Assembly: GCA_029718625.1 (NCBI GenBank)
Contig: CM056379.1
Location: 68,752,670 to 68,816,669 of the forward strand
Length of the DNA stretch: 64,000 nt
From: Synaphobranchus kaupii
Taxonomy: Eukaryota; Chordata; Actinopteri; Anguilliformes; Synaphobranchidae
Direction of reading: 5' to 3'
The translations under genes were made by a program, and so were the position numbers. The notes under the pieces were generated by a model. It ran no database searches and was not told where the DNA came from. It saw nothing but the letters and a program-made list of their open reading frames with translations. Within the stretch, counting starts at the first letter, position 1. Every line of letters starts with the position of its first letter. Shown here one piece after another: positions 50,259-63,489 of the stretch.

Positions 50259-52003
50259 TGTGACTAAGATGCCTCAAACCAACTAATGTTGTCAGATACA
50301 TTACTTCTCCAATTTACAAGCAATGCTTTTTGCAATTTTCCTTTTGTATATTTTAGAGGATTTATTCTTCAAAATAAACAGACTAAAATGTTAATAGTTT
50401 CTGTAACATGTGACCAAGACACCTCAAACCAAGTTGCCTGTTGTCAGAGACAGGATACCTCAAATCTACAACTGATTATTTTTAAAATTTTCCCTTTGTA
50501 TATTTTAAAGGAATTTTTCTTAAAAATAAATACACTAAAATGTCAATAGTTTCTGTGTCACGTGACCAAGATACCTCAAAGCAAATTTACTGTTGTCAGA
50601 GATAGTATAGCTCAAATTTCCCTCTCATAAATATATATTTTTTATTTTTCATCAAAATAAAACTACTAAAATTTCAATAGCTTCTGTGACATGTGACCAA
50701 GACACCTCAAACCAAGTTGCCTGTTGTCAGAGATAGGATAGCTTAAATTTACAACTGACTATTTTTCAAATGTTCCCTTTATATATTTTAAAGGAATTTT
50801 TCTTCAAAATAAATACACTAAAATGTCAATAGTTTCTGTAACATGTGACCAAGACACCTCAAACCAAGTTGCCCGTTGTCAGAGACAGGATACCTCACAT
50901 CTACAACTGATTATTTTTAAAATTTTCCCTTTGTATATTTTAAAATAATTTTTCTCCAAAATAAAAACACTAAAATGTCAATAGTTTCTGTGTCATGTGA
51001 CCAAGATACCTCAAAGCAAATTGACTGTTGTCAGAGAGAGTATAGCTCAAATTTCCCTCTTATAAATATATGTTTTATTTTTCTTCAAAATAAAATGACT
51101 AAAATTTCAATAGCTTCTGTGACATGTGACTAAGATGCCTCAAACCAACTGTAATGTTGTCAGATACATTCTCCAATTTACAAGCAATGCTTTTTCCAAT
51201 TTTACTTTTGTAAATTTAAAATGGATTTTTATTCAAAATAAAAGCACTAAAATTTCAATAGCTTCTGTGACATGTGACTAAGATGCCTCAAACCAACTAA
51301 TGTTGTCAGATACATTACTTCTCCAATTTACAAGCAATGCTTTTTGCAATTTTCCTTTTGTATATTTTAGAGGATTTATTCTTCAAAATAAACAGACTAA
51401 AATGTTAATAGTTTCTGTAACATGTGACCAAGACACCTCAAACCAAGTTGCCTGTTGTCAGAGACAGGATACCTCAAATCTACAACTGATTATTTTTAAA
51501 ATTTTCCCTTTGTATATTTTAAAAGAATTTTTCTCCAAAATAAATACACTAAAATGTCAATAGTTTCTGTGTCATGTGACCAAGATACCTCAAAGGAAAT
51601 TGACTGTTGTCAGAGAGTATAGCTCAAATTTCCCTCTTATAAATATATATTTTAAATTTTCTTTCAAAATAGAACTACTAAAATTTCAATAGCTTCTGTG
51701 ACATATGATGAAGACGCACGCCTCAAACCAATTTTAGTGTTGTCAAAGACATTATAGCTCAAATATACAGTTGATTAATTTTTTAATTTTCCGTTTGTAA
51801 ATTTTAAATGAATTGTTCTTCAAATTTAAAATGCAAACATTTCAATAGCTTCTGATGTGACTAAGATGCCTCAAACCAACTGTAATGTTGTCAGATACAT
51901 TCGCCAATTTACAAGCAATGCTTTTTCCAATTTTCCTTTTGTAAATTTTAAATAGATTTTTATTCAAAATAAAAGCACTAAAATTTCAATAGCTTCTGTG
52001 ACA
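50259..52003 (+). repeat. Distal HOR unit 4, 12-mer (1745 bp), haplotype b
   Basis: Same twelve-monomer order as unit 2, with the 5-mer part from 51273. Private changes include TTAAAATAATTTTTC near 50945 and TTAAAATGGATTTTT near 51220. Units 2+3 and 4+5 form a 2909-bp repeat. Confidence 0.9.
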
Positions 52004-53167
52004 TGTGACTAAGATGCCTCAAACCAACTAATGTTGTCAGATACATTACTTCTCCAATTTACAAGCAATGCTTTTTGCAATTTTCCTTTTGTATATTTTA
52101 GAGGATTTATTCTTCAAAATAAACAGACTAAAATGTTAATAGTTTCTGTAACATGTGACCAAGACACCTCAAACCAAGTTGCCTGTTGTCAGAGACAGGA
52201 TACCTCAAATCTACAACTGATTATTTTTAAAATTTTCCCTTTGTATATTTTAAAGGAATTTTTCTTAAAAATAAATACACTAAAATGTCAATAGTTTCTG
52301 TGTCACGTGACCAAGATACCTCAAAGCAAATTTACTGTTGTCAGAGATAGTATAGCTCAAATTTCCCTCTCATAAATATATATTTTTTATTTTTCATCAA
52401 AATAAAACTACTAAAATTTCAATAGCTTCTGTGACATGTGACCAAGACACCTCAAACCAAGTTGCCTGTTGTCAGAGATAGGATAGCTTAAATTTACAAC
52501 TGACTATTTTTCAAATTTTCCCTTTATATATTTTAAAGGAATTTTTCTTCAAAATAAATACACTAAAATGTCAATAGTTTCTGTAACATGTGACCAAGAC
52601 ACCTCAAACCAAGTTGCCCGTTGTCAGAGACAGGATACCTCAAATCTACAACTTATTATTTTTTAAATTTTCCCTTTGTATATTTTAAAAGAATTTTTCT
52701 CCAAAATAAATACACTAAAATGTCAATAGTTTCTGTGTCATGTGACCAAGATACCTCAAAGCAAATTGACTGTTGTCAGAGAGAGTATAGCTCAAATTTC
52801 CCTCTTATAAATATGTTTTATTTTTCTTCAAAATAAAATGACTAAAATTTCAATAGCTTCTGTGACATATGATGAAGACGCACGCCTCAAACCAATTTTA
52901 GTGTTGTCAAAGACATTATAGCTCAAATATACAGTTGATTAATTTTTTAATTTTCCGTTTGTACATTTTAAATGAATTGTTCTTCAAATTTAAAATGCAA
53001 ACATTTCAATAGCTTCTGATGTGACTAAGATGCCTCAAACCAACTGTAATGTTGTCAGATACATTCGCCAATTTACAAGCAATGCTTTTTCCAATTTTCC
53101 TTTTGTAAATTTTAAATAGATTTTTATTCAAAATAAAAGCACTAAAATTTCAATAGCTTCTGTGACA
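52004..53167 (+). repeat. Distal HOR unit 5, 8-mer (1164 bp), haplotype b
   Basis: Same order and 127-bp T3' as unit 3. T3' ends AAAATGACTAAAA here rather than GAACTACTAAAA. The two 8-mers therefore do not share exactly the same T3' tail. Confidence 0.9.
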
Positions 53168-54333
53168 TGTGACTAAGATGCCTCAAACCAACTAATGTTG
53201 TCAGATACATTACTTCTCCAATTTACAAGCAATGCTTTTTGCAATTTTCCTTTTGTATATTTTAGAGGATTTATTCTTCAAAATAAACAAACTAAAATGT
53301 TAATAGTTTCTGTAACATGTGACCAAGACACCTCAAACCAAGTTGCCTGTTGTCAGAGACAGGATACCTCAAATCTACAACTGATCATTTTTAAAATTTT
53401 CCCTTTGTATATTTTAAAGGAATTTTTCTTCAAAATAAATACACTAAAATGTCAATAGTTTCTGTGTCACGTGACCAAGATACCTCAAAGCAAATTGACT
53501 GTTGTCAGAGATAGTATAGCTCAAATTTCCCTCTCATAAATATATATTTTTTATTTTTCATCAAATTAAAACTACTAAAATTTCAATAGCTTCTGTAACA
53601 TGTGACCAAGACACCTCAAACCAAGTTGCCTGTTGTCAGAGACTGGATAGCTTAAATTTACAACTGACTATTTTTCAAATGTTCCCTTTATATATTTTAA
53701 AGGAATTTTTCTTCAAAATAAATACACTAAAATGTCAATAGTTTCTGTAACATGTGACCAAGACACCTCAAACCAAGTTGCCTGTTGTAAGAGACAGGAT
53801 ACCTCAAATCTACAACTGATTATTTTTAAAATTTTCCCTTTGTATATTTTAAAAGAATTTTTCTCCAAAATAAATACACTAAAATGTCAATAGTTTCTGT
53901 GTCATGTGACCAAGATACCTCAAAGGAAATTGACTGTTGTCAGAGAGTATAGCTCAAATTTCCCTCTTATAAATATATATTTTAAATTTTCTTTCAAAAT
54001 AGAACTACTAAAATTTCAATAGCTTCTGTGACATATGATGAAGACGCACGCCTCAAACCAATTTTAGTGTTGTCAAAGACATTATAGCTCAAATATACAG
54101 TTGATTAATTTTTTAATTTTCCGTTTGTAAATTTTAAATGAATTGTTCTTCAAATTTAAAATGCAAACATTTCAATAGCTTCTGATGTGACTAAGATGCC
54201 TCAAACCAACTGTAATGTTGTCAGATACATTCGCCAATTTACAAGCAATGCTTTTTCCAATTTTCCTTTTGTAAATTTTAAATAGATTTTTATTCAAAAT
54301 AAAAGCACTAAAATTTCAATAGCTTCTGTGACA
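53168..54333 (+). repeat. Distal HOR unit 6, 8-mer (1166 bp), haplotype a
   Basis: T1 53168, T2 53318, T3 53470, T2 53601, T2 53753, T3' 53905, T4 54034, T5 54186. The fifth monomer carries TTGTAAGAGACAGG, the marker of monomer 9 in units 1 and 9. This unit is therefore monomers 1-4 joined to 9-12 of a haplotype-a 12-mer, a breakpoint different from that of units 3, 5 and 8. Confidence 0.9.
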
Positions 54334-56078
54334 TGTGACTAAGATGCCTCAAACCAACTAATGTTGTCAGATACATTACTTCTCCAATTTACAAGCAATG
54401 CTTTTTGCAATTTTCCTTTTGTATATTTTAGAGGATTTATTCTTCAAAATAAACAGACTAAAATGTTAATAGTTTCTGTAACATGTGACCAAGACACCTC
54501 AAACCAAGTTGCCTGTTGTCAGAGACAGGATACCTCAAATCTACAACTGATTATTTTTAAAATTTTCCCTTTGTATATTTTAAAGGAATTTTTCTTAAAA
54601 ATAAATACACTAAAATGTCAATAGTTTCTGTGTCACGTGACCAACATACCTCAAAGCAAATTTACTGTTGTCAGAGATAGTATAGCTCAAATTTCCCTCT
54701 CATAAATATATATTTTTTATTTTTCATCAAAATAAAACTACTAAAATTTCAATAGCTTCTGTGACATGTGACCAAGACACCTCAAACCAAGTTGCCTGTT
54801 GTCAGAGATAGGATAGCTTAAATTTACAACTGACTATTTTTCAAATGTTCCCTTTATATATTTTAAAGGAATTTTTCTTCAAAATAAATACACTAAAATG
54901 TCAATAGTTTCTGTAACATGTGACCAAGACACCTCAAACCAAGTTGCCCGTTGTCAGAGACAGGATACCTCACATCTACAACTGATTATTTTTAAAATTT
55001 TCCCTTTGTATATTTTAAAAGAATTTTTCTCCAAAATAAAAACACTAAAATGTCAATAGTTTCTGTGTCATGTGACCAAGATACCTCAAAGCAAATTGAC
55101 TGTTGTCAGAGAGAGTATAGCTCAAATTTCCCTCTTATAAATATATGTTTTATTTTTCTTCAAAATAAAATGACTAAAATTTCAATAGCTTCTGTGACAT
55201 GTGACTAAGATGCCTCAAACCAACTGTAATGTTGTCAGATACATTCTCCAATTTACAAGCAATGCTTTTTCCAATTTTACTTTTGTAAATTTAAAATTGA
55301 TTTTTATTCAAAATAAAAGCACTAAAATTTCAATAGCTTCTGTGACATGTGACTAAGATGCCTCAAACCAACTAATGTTGTCAGATACATTACTTCTCCA
55401 ATTTACAAGCAATGCTTTTTGCAATTTTCCTTTTGTATATTTTAGAGGATTTATTCTTCAAAATAAACAGACTAAAATGTTAATAGTTTCTGTAACATGT
55501 GACCAAGACACCTCAAACCAAGTTGCCTGTTGTCAGAGACAGGATACCTCAAATCTACAACTGATTATTTTTAAAATTTTCCCTTTGTATATTTTAAAAG
55601 AATTTTTCTCCAAAATAAATACACTAAAATGTCAATAGTTTCTGTGTCATGTGACCAAGATACCTCAAAGGAAATTGACTGTTGTCAGAGAGTATAGCTC
55701 AAATTTCCCTCTTATAAATATATATTTTAAATTTTCTTTCAAAATAGAACTACTAAAATTTCAATAGCTTCTGTGACATATGATGAAGACGCACGCCTCA
55801 AACCAATTTTAGTGTTGTCAAAGACATTATAGCTCAAATATACAGTTGATTAATTTTTTAATTTTCCGTTTGTAAATTTTAAATGAATTGTTCTTCAAAT
55901 TTAAAATGCAAACATTTCAATAGCTTCTGATGTGACTAAGATGCCTCAAACCAACTGTAATGTTGTCAGATACATTCGCCAATTTACAAGCAATGCTTTT
56001 TCCAATTTTCCTTTTGTAAATTTTAAATAGATTTTTATTCAAAATAAAAGCACTAAAATTTCAATAGCTTCTGTGACA
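54334..56078 (+). repeat. Distal HOR unit 7, 12-mer (1745 bp), haplotype b
   Basis: Same order as unit 2; the 5-mer part starts at 55348. Private change ACCAACATACC after the palindromic anchor near 54641. Confidence 0.9.
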
Positions 56079-57242
56079 TGTGACTAAGATGCCTCAAACC
56101 AACTAATGTTGTCAGATACATTACTTCTCCAATTTACAAGCAATGCTTTTTGCAATTTTCCTTTTGTATATTTTAGAGGATTTATTCTTCAAAATAAACA
56201 GACTAAAATGTTAATAGTTTCTGTAACATGTGACCAAGACACCTCAAACCAAGTTGCCTGTTGTCAGAGACAGGATACCTCAAATCTACAACTGATTATT
56301 TTTAAAATTTTCCCTTTGTATATTTTAAAGGAATTTTTCTTAAAAATAAATACACTAAAATGTCAATAGTTTCTGTGTCACGTGACCAAGATACCTCAAA
56401 GCAAATTTACTGTTGTCAGAGATAGTATAGCTCAAATTTCCCTCTCATAAATATATATTTTTTATTTTTCATCAAAATAAAACTACTAAAATTTCAATAG
56501 CTTCTGTGACATGTGACCAAGACACCTCAAACCAAGTTGCCTGTTGTCAGAGATAGGATAGCTTAAATTTACAACTGACTATTTTTCAAATTTTCCCTTT
56601 ATATATTTTAAAGGAATTTTTCTTCAAAATAAATACACTAAAATGTCAATAGTTTCTGTAACATGTGACCAAGACACCTCAAACCAAGTTGCCCGTTGTC
56701 AGAGACAGGATACCTCAAATCTAGAACTGATTATTTTTTAAATTTTCCCTTTGTATATTTTAAAAGAATTTTTCTCCAAAATAAATACACTAAAATGTCA
56801 ATAGTTTCTGTGTCATGTGACCAAGATACCTCAAAGCAAATTGACTGTTGTCAGAGAGAGTATAGCTCAAATTTCCCTCTTATAAATATGTTTTATTTTT
56901 CTTCAAAATAAAATGACTAAAATTTCAATAGCTTCTGTGACATATGATGAAGACGCACGCCTCAAACCAATTTTAGTGTTGTCAAAGACATTATAGCTCA
57001 AATATACAGTTGATTAATTTTTTAATTTTCCGTTTGTAAATTTTAAATGAATTGTTCTTCAAATTTAAAATGCAAACATTTCAATAGCTTCTGATGTGAC
57101 TAAGATGCCTCAAACCAACTGTAATGTTGTCAGATACATTCGCCAATTTACAAGCAATGCTTTTTCCAATTTTCCTTTTGTAAATTTTAAATAGATTTTT
57201 ATTCAAAATAAAAGCACTAAAATTTCAATAGCTTCTGTGACA
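56079..57242 (+). repeat. Distal HOR unit 8, 8-mer (1164 bp), haplotype b
   Basis: Same as unit 5 with the 127-bp T3'. Private AATCTAGAACTG near 56718. Units 7+8 form another 2909-bp pair. Confidence 0.9.
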
Positions 57243-58987
57243 TGTGACTAAGATGCCTCAAACCAACTAATGTTGTCAGATACATTACTTCTCCAATTTA
57301 CAAGCAATGCTTTTTGCAATTTTCCTTTTGTATATTTTAGAGGATTTATTCTTCAAAATAAACAAACTAAAATGTTAATAGTTTCTGTAACATGTGACCA
57401 AGACACCTCAAACCAAGTTGCCTGTTGTCAGAGACAGGATACCTCAAATCTACAACTGATCATTTTTAAAATTTTCCCTTTGTATATTTTAAAGGAATTT
57501 TTCTTCAAAATAAATACACTAAAATGTCAATAGTTTCTGTGTCACGTGACCAAGATACCTCAAAGCAAATTGACTGTTGTCAGAGATAGTATAGCTCAAA
57601 TTTCCCTCTCATAAATATATATTTTTTATTTTTCATCAAATTAAAACTACTAAAATTTCAATAGCTTCTGTAACATGTGACCAAGACACCTCAAACCAAG
57701 TTGCCTGTTGTCAGAGACTGGATAGCTTAAATTTACAACTGACTATTTTTCAAATGTTCCCTTTATATATTTTAAAGGAATTTTTCTTCAAAATAAATAC
57801 ACTAAAATGTCAATAGTTTCTGTAACATGTGACCAAGACACCTCAAACCAAGTTGCCCGTTGTCAGAGACAGGATACCTCACATCTACAACTGATTATTT
57901 TTAAAATTTTCCCTTTGTATATTTTAAAAGAATTTTTCTCCAAAATAAAAACACTAAAATGTCAATAGTTTCTGTGTCATGTGACCAAGATACCTCAAAG
58001 CAAATTGACTGTTGTCAGAGAGAGTATAGCTCAAATTTCCCTCTTATAAATATATGTTTTATTTTTCTTCAAAATAAAATGACTAAAATTTCAATAGCTT
58101 CTGTGACATGTGACTAAGATGCCTCAAACCAACTGTAATGTTGTCAGATACATTCTCCAATTTACAAGCAATGCTTTTTCCAATTTTACTTTTGTAAATT
58201 TAAAATTGATTTTTATTCAAAATAAAAGCACTAAAATTTCAATAGCTTCTGTGACATGTGACTAAGATGCCTCAAACCAACTAATGTTGTCAGATACATT
58301 ACTTCTCCAATTTACAAGCAATGCTTTTTGCAATTTTCCTTTTGTATATTTTAGAGGATTTATTCTTCAAAATAAACAGACTAAAATGTTAATAGTTTCT
58401 GTAACATGTGACCAAGACACCTCAAACCAAGTTGCCTGTTGTAAGAGACAGGATACCTCAAATCTACAACTGATTATTTTTAAAATTTTCCCTTTGTATA
58501 TTTTAAAAGAATTTTTCTCCAAAATAAATACACTAAAATGTCAATAGTTTCTGTGTCATGTGACCAAGATACCTCAAAGGAAATTGACTGTTGTCAGAGA
58601 GTATAGCTCAAATTTCCCTCTTATAAATATATATTTTAAATTTTCTTTCAAAATAGAACTACTAAAATTTCAATAGCTTCTGTGACATATGATGAAGACG
58701 CACGCCTCAAACCAATTTTAGTGTTGTCAAAGACATTATAGCTCAAATATACAGTTGATTAATTTTTTAATTTTCCGTTTGTAAATTTTAAATGAATTGT
58801 TCTTCAAATTTAAAATGCAAACATTTCAATAGCTTCTGATGTGACTAAGATGCCTCAAACCAACTGTAATGTTGTCAGATACATTCGCCAATTTACAAGC
58901 AATGCTTTTTCCAATTTTCCTTTTGTAAATTTTAAATAGATTTTTATTCAAAATAAAAGCACTAAAATTTCAATAGCTTCTGTGACA
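57243..58987 (+). repeat. Distal HOR unit 9, 12-mer (1745 bp), haplotype a
   Basis: Same order as unit 1, with GATCATTTTT, GACTGGATAGC and, in monomer 9, TTGTAAGAGACAGG. The 5-mer part starts at 58257. Confidence 0.9.
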
Positions 58988-59999
58988 TGTGACTAAGATG
59001 CCTCAAACCAACTAATGTTGTCAGATACATTACTTCTCCAATTTACAAGCAATGCTTTTTGCAATTTTCCTTTTGTATATTTTAGAGGATTTATTCTTCA
59101 AAATAAACAGACTAAAATGTTAATAGTTTCTGTAACATGTGACCAAGACACCTCAAACCAAGTTGCCTGTTGTCAGAGACAGGATACCTCAAATCTACAA
59201 CTGATTATTTTTAAAATTTTCCCTTTGTATATTTTAAAGGAATTTTTCTTAAAAATAAATACACTAAAATGTCAATAGTTTCTGTGTCACGTGACCAAGA
59301 TACCTCAAAGCAAATTTACTGTTGTCAGAGATAGTATAGCTCAAATTTCCCTCTCATAAATATATATTTTTTATTTTTCATCAAAATAAAACTACTAAAA
59401 TTTCAATAGCTTCTGTGACATGTGACCAAGACACCTCAAACCAAGTTGCCTGTTGTCAGAGATAGGATAGCTTAAATTTACAACTGACTATTTTTCAAAT
59501 TTTCCCTTTATATATTTTAAAGGAATTTTTCTTCAAAATAAATACACTAAAATGTCAATAGTTTCTGTAACATGTGACCAAGACACCTCAAACCAAGTTG
59601 CCCGTTGTCAGAGACAGGATACCTCAAATCTACAACTGATTATTTTTTAAATTTTCCCTTTGTATATTTTAAAAGAATTTTTCTCCAAAATAAATACACT
59701 AAAATGTCAATAGTTTCTGTGTCATGTGACCAAGATACCTCAAAGCAAATTGACTGTTGTCAGAGAGAGTATAGCTCAAATTTCCCTCTTATAAATATGT
59801 TTTATTTTTCTTCAAAATAAAATGACTAAAATTTCAATAGCTTCTGTGACATGTGACTAAGATGCCTCAAACCAACTGTAATGTTGTCAGATACATTCGC
59901 CAATTTACAAGCAATGCTTTTTCCAATTTTCCTTTTGTAAATTTTAAATAGATTTTTATTCAAAATAAAAGCACTAAAATTTCAATAGCTTCTGTGACA
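58988..59999 (+). repeat. Distal HOR unit 10, 7-mer (1012 bp), haplotype b
   Basis: T1 58988, T2 59138, T3 59290, T2 59421, T2 59573, T3' (127 bp) 59725, T5 59852. T4 is missing. The T5 has ATTCGCCAATTT, which in 12-mers belongs to monomer 12 and not 7. Five monomers were therefore lost, not simply the 5-mer half. Confidence 0.9.
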
Positions 60000-61744
60000 T
60001 GTGACTAAGATGCCTCAAACCAACTAATGTTGTCAGATACATTACTTCTCCAATTTACAAGCAATGCTTTTTGCAATTTTCCTTTTGTATATTTTAGAGG
60101 ATTTATTCTTCAAAATAAACAAACTAAAATGTTAATAGTTTCTGTAACATGTGACCAAGACACCTCAAACCAAGTTGCCTGTTGTCAGAGACAGGATACC
60201 TCAAATCTACAACTGATCATTTTTAAAATTTTCCCTTTGTATATTTTAAAGGAATTTTTCTTCAAAATAAATACACTAAAATGTCAATAGTTTCTGTGTC
60301 ACGTGACCAAGATACCTCAAAGCAAATTGACTGTTGTCAGAGATAGTATAGCTCAAATTTCCCTCTCATAAATATATATTTTTTATTTTTCATCAAATTA
60401 AAACTACTAAAATTTCAATAGCTTCTGTAACATGTGACCAAGACACCTCAAACCAAGTTGCCTGTTGTCAGAGACTGGATAGCTTAAATTTACAACTGAC
60501 TATTTTTCAAATGTTCCCTTTATATATTTTAAAGGAATTTTTCTTCAAAATAAATACACTAAAATGTCAATAGTTTCTGTAACATGTGACCAAGACACCT
60601 CAAACCAAGTTGCCCGTTGTCAGAGACAGGATACCTCACATCTACAACTGATTATTTTTAAAATTTTCCCTTTGTATATTTTAAAAGAATTTTTCTCCAA
60701 AATAAAAACACTAAAATGTCAATAGTTTCTGTGTCATGTGACCAAGATACCTCAAAGCAAATTGACTGTTGTCAGAGAGAGTATAGCTCAAATTTCCCTC
60801 TTATAAATATATGTTTTATTTTTCTTCAAAATAAAATGACTAAAATTTCAATAGCTTCTGTGACATGTGACTAAGATGCCTCAAACCAACTGTAATGTTG
60901 TCAGATACATTCTCCAATTTACAAGCAATGCTTTTTCCAATTTTACTTTTGTAAATTTAAAATTGATTTTTATTCAAAATAAAAGCACTAAAATTTCAAT
61001 AGCTTCTGTGACATGTGACTAAGATGCCTCAAACCAACTAATGTTGTCAGATACATTACTTCTCCAATTTACAAGCAATGCTTTTTGCAATTTTCCTTTT
61101 GTATATTTTAGAGGATTTATTCTTCAAAATAAACAGACTAAAATGTTAATAGTTTCTGTAACATGTGACCAAGACACCTCAAACCAAGTTGCCTGTTGTC
61201 AGAGACAGGATACCTCAAATCTACAACTGATTATTTTTAAAATTTTCCCTTTGTATATTTTAAAAGAATTTTTCTCCAAAATAAATACACTAAAATGTCA
61301 ATAGTTTCTGTGTCATGTGACCAAGATACCTCAAAGGAAATTGACTGTTGTCAGAGAGTATAGCTCAAATTTCCCTCTTATAAATATATATTTTAAATTT
61401 TCTTTCAAAATAGAACTACTAAAATTTCAATAGCTTCTGTGACATATGATGAAGACGCACGCCTCAAACCAATTTTAGTGTTGTCAAAGACATTATAGCT
61501 CAAATATACAGTTGATTAATTTTTTAATTTTCCGTTTGTAAATTTTAAATGAATTGTTCTTCAAATTTAAAATGCAAACATTTCAATAGCTTCTGATGTG
61601 ACTAAGATGCCTCAAACCAACTGTAATGTTGTCAGATACATTCGCCAATTTACAAGCAATGCTTTTTCCAATTTTCCTTTTGTAAATTTTAAATAGATTT
61701 TTATTCAAAATAAAAGCACTAAAATTTCAATAGCTTCTGTGACA
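60000..61744 (+). repeat. Distal HOR unit 11, 12-mer (1745 bp), haplotype a
   Basis: Haplotype-a markers in the first four monomers; the second part (from 61014) has TTGTCAGAGACAGG instead of TTGTAAG. It is therefore a mixture with haplotype b in its 5-mer half. Confidence 0.9.
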
Positions 61745-63489
61745 TGTGACTAAGATGCCTCAAACCAACTAATGTTGTCAGATACATTACTTCTCCAATT
61801 TACAAGCAATGCTTTTTGCAATTTTCCTTTTGTATATTTTAGAGGATTTATTCTTCAAAATAAACAGACTAAAATGTTAATAGTTTCTGTAACATGTGAC
61901 CAAGACACCTCAAACCAAGTTGCCTGTTGTCAGAGACAGGATACCTCAAATCTACAACTGATTATTTTTAAAATTTTCCCTTTGTATATTTTAAAGGAAT
62001 TTTTCTTAAAAATAAATACACTAAAATGTCAATAGTTTCTGTGTCACGTGACCAAGATACCTCAAAGCAAATTTACTGTTGTCAGAGATAGTATAGCTCA
62101 AATTTCCCTCTCATAAATTTATATTTTTTATTTTTCATCAAAATAAAACTACTAAAATTTCAATAGCTTCTGTGACATGTGACCAAGACACCTCAAACCA
62201 AGTTGCCTGTTGTCAGAGATAGGATAGCTTAAATTTACAACTGACTATTTTTCAAATTTTCCCTTTATATATTTTAAAGGAATTTTTCTTCAAAATAAAT
62301 ACACTAAAATGTCAATAGTTTCTGTAACATGTGACCAAGACACCTCAAACCAAGTTGCCCGTTGTCAGAGACAGGATACCTCACATCTACAACTGATTAT
62401 TTTTTAAATTTTCCCTTTGTATATTTTAAAAGAATTTTTCTCCAAAATAAAAACACTAAAATGTCAATAGTTTCTGTGTCATGTGACCAAGATACCTCAA
62501 AGCAAATTGACTGTTGTCAGAGAGAGTATAGCTCAAATTTCCCTCTTATAAATATATGTTTTATTTTTCTTCAAAATAAAATGACTAAAATTTCAATAGC
62601 TTCTGTGACATGTGACTAAGATGCCTCAAACCAACTGTAATGTTGTCAGATACATTCTCCAATTTACAAGCAATGCTTTTTCCAATTTTACTTTTGTAAA
62701 TTTAAAATTGATTTTTATTCAAAATAAAAGCACTAAAATTTCAATAGCTTCTGTGACATGTGACTAAGATGCCTCAAACCAACTAATGTTGTCAGATACA
62801 TTACTTCTCCAATTTACAAGCAATGCTTTTTGCAATTTTCCTTTTGTATATTTTAGAGGATTTATTCTTCAAAATAAACAGACTAAAATGTTAATAGTTT
62901 CTGTAACATGTGACCAAGACACCTCAAACCAAGTTGCCTGTTGTCAGAGACAGGATACCTCAAATCTACAACTGATTATTTTTAAAATTTTCCCTTTGTA
63001 TATTTTAAAAGAATTTTTCTCCAAAATAAATACACTAAAATGTCAATAGTTTCTGTGTCATGTGACCAAGATACCTCAAAGGAAATTGACTGTTGTCAGA
63101 GAGTATAGCTCAAATTTCCCTCTTATAAATATATATTTTAAATTTTCTTTCAAAATAGAACTACTAAAATTTCAATAGCTTCTGTGACATATGATGAAGA
63201 CGCACGCCTCAAACCAATTTTAGTGTTGTCAAAGACATTATAGCTCAAATATACAGTTGATTAATTTTTTAATTTTCCGTTTGTAAATTTTAAATGAATT
63301 GTTCTTCAAATTTAAAATGCAAACATTTCAATAGCTTCTGATGTGACTAAGATGCCTCAAACCAACTGTAATGTTGTCAGATACATTCGCCAATTTACAA
63401 GCAATGCTTTTTCCAATTTTCCTTTTGTAAATTTTAAATAGATTTTTATTCAAAATAAAAGCACTAAAATTTCAATAGCTTCTGTGACA
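61745..63489 (+). repeat. Distal HOR unit 12, 12-mer (1745 bp), haplotype b
   Basis: Same order as unit 2, 5-mer part from 62759. T3 has CATAAATTTATATTTT (near 62115) where other units have ATAAATATATATTTT. This change is shared only with unit 13. Confidence 0.9.
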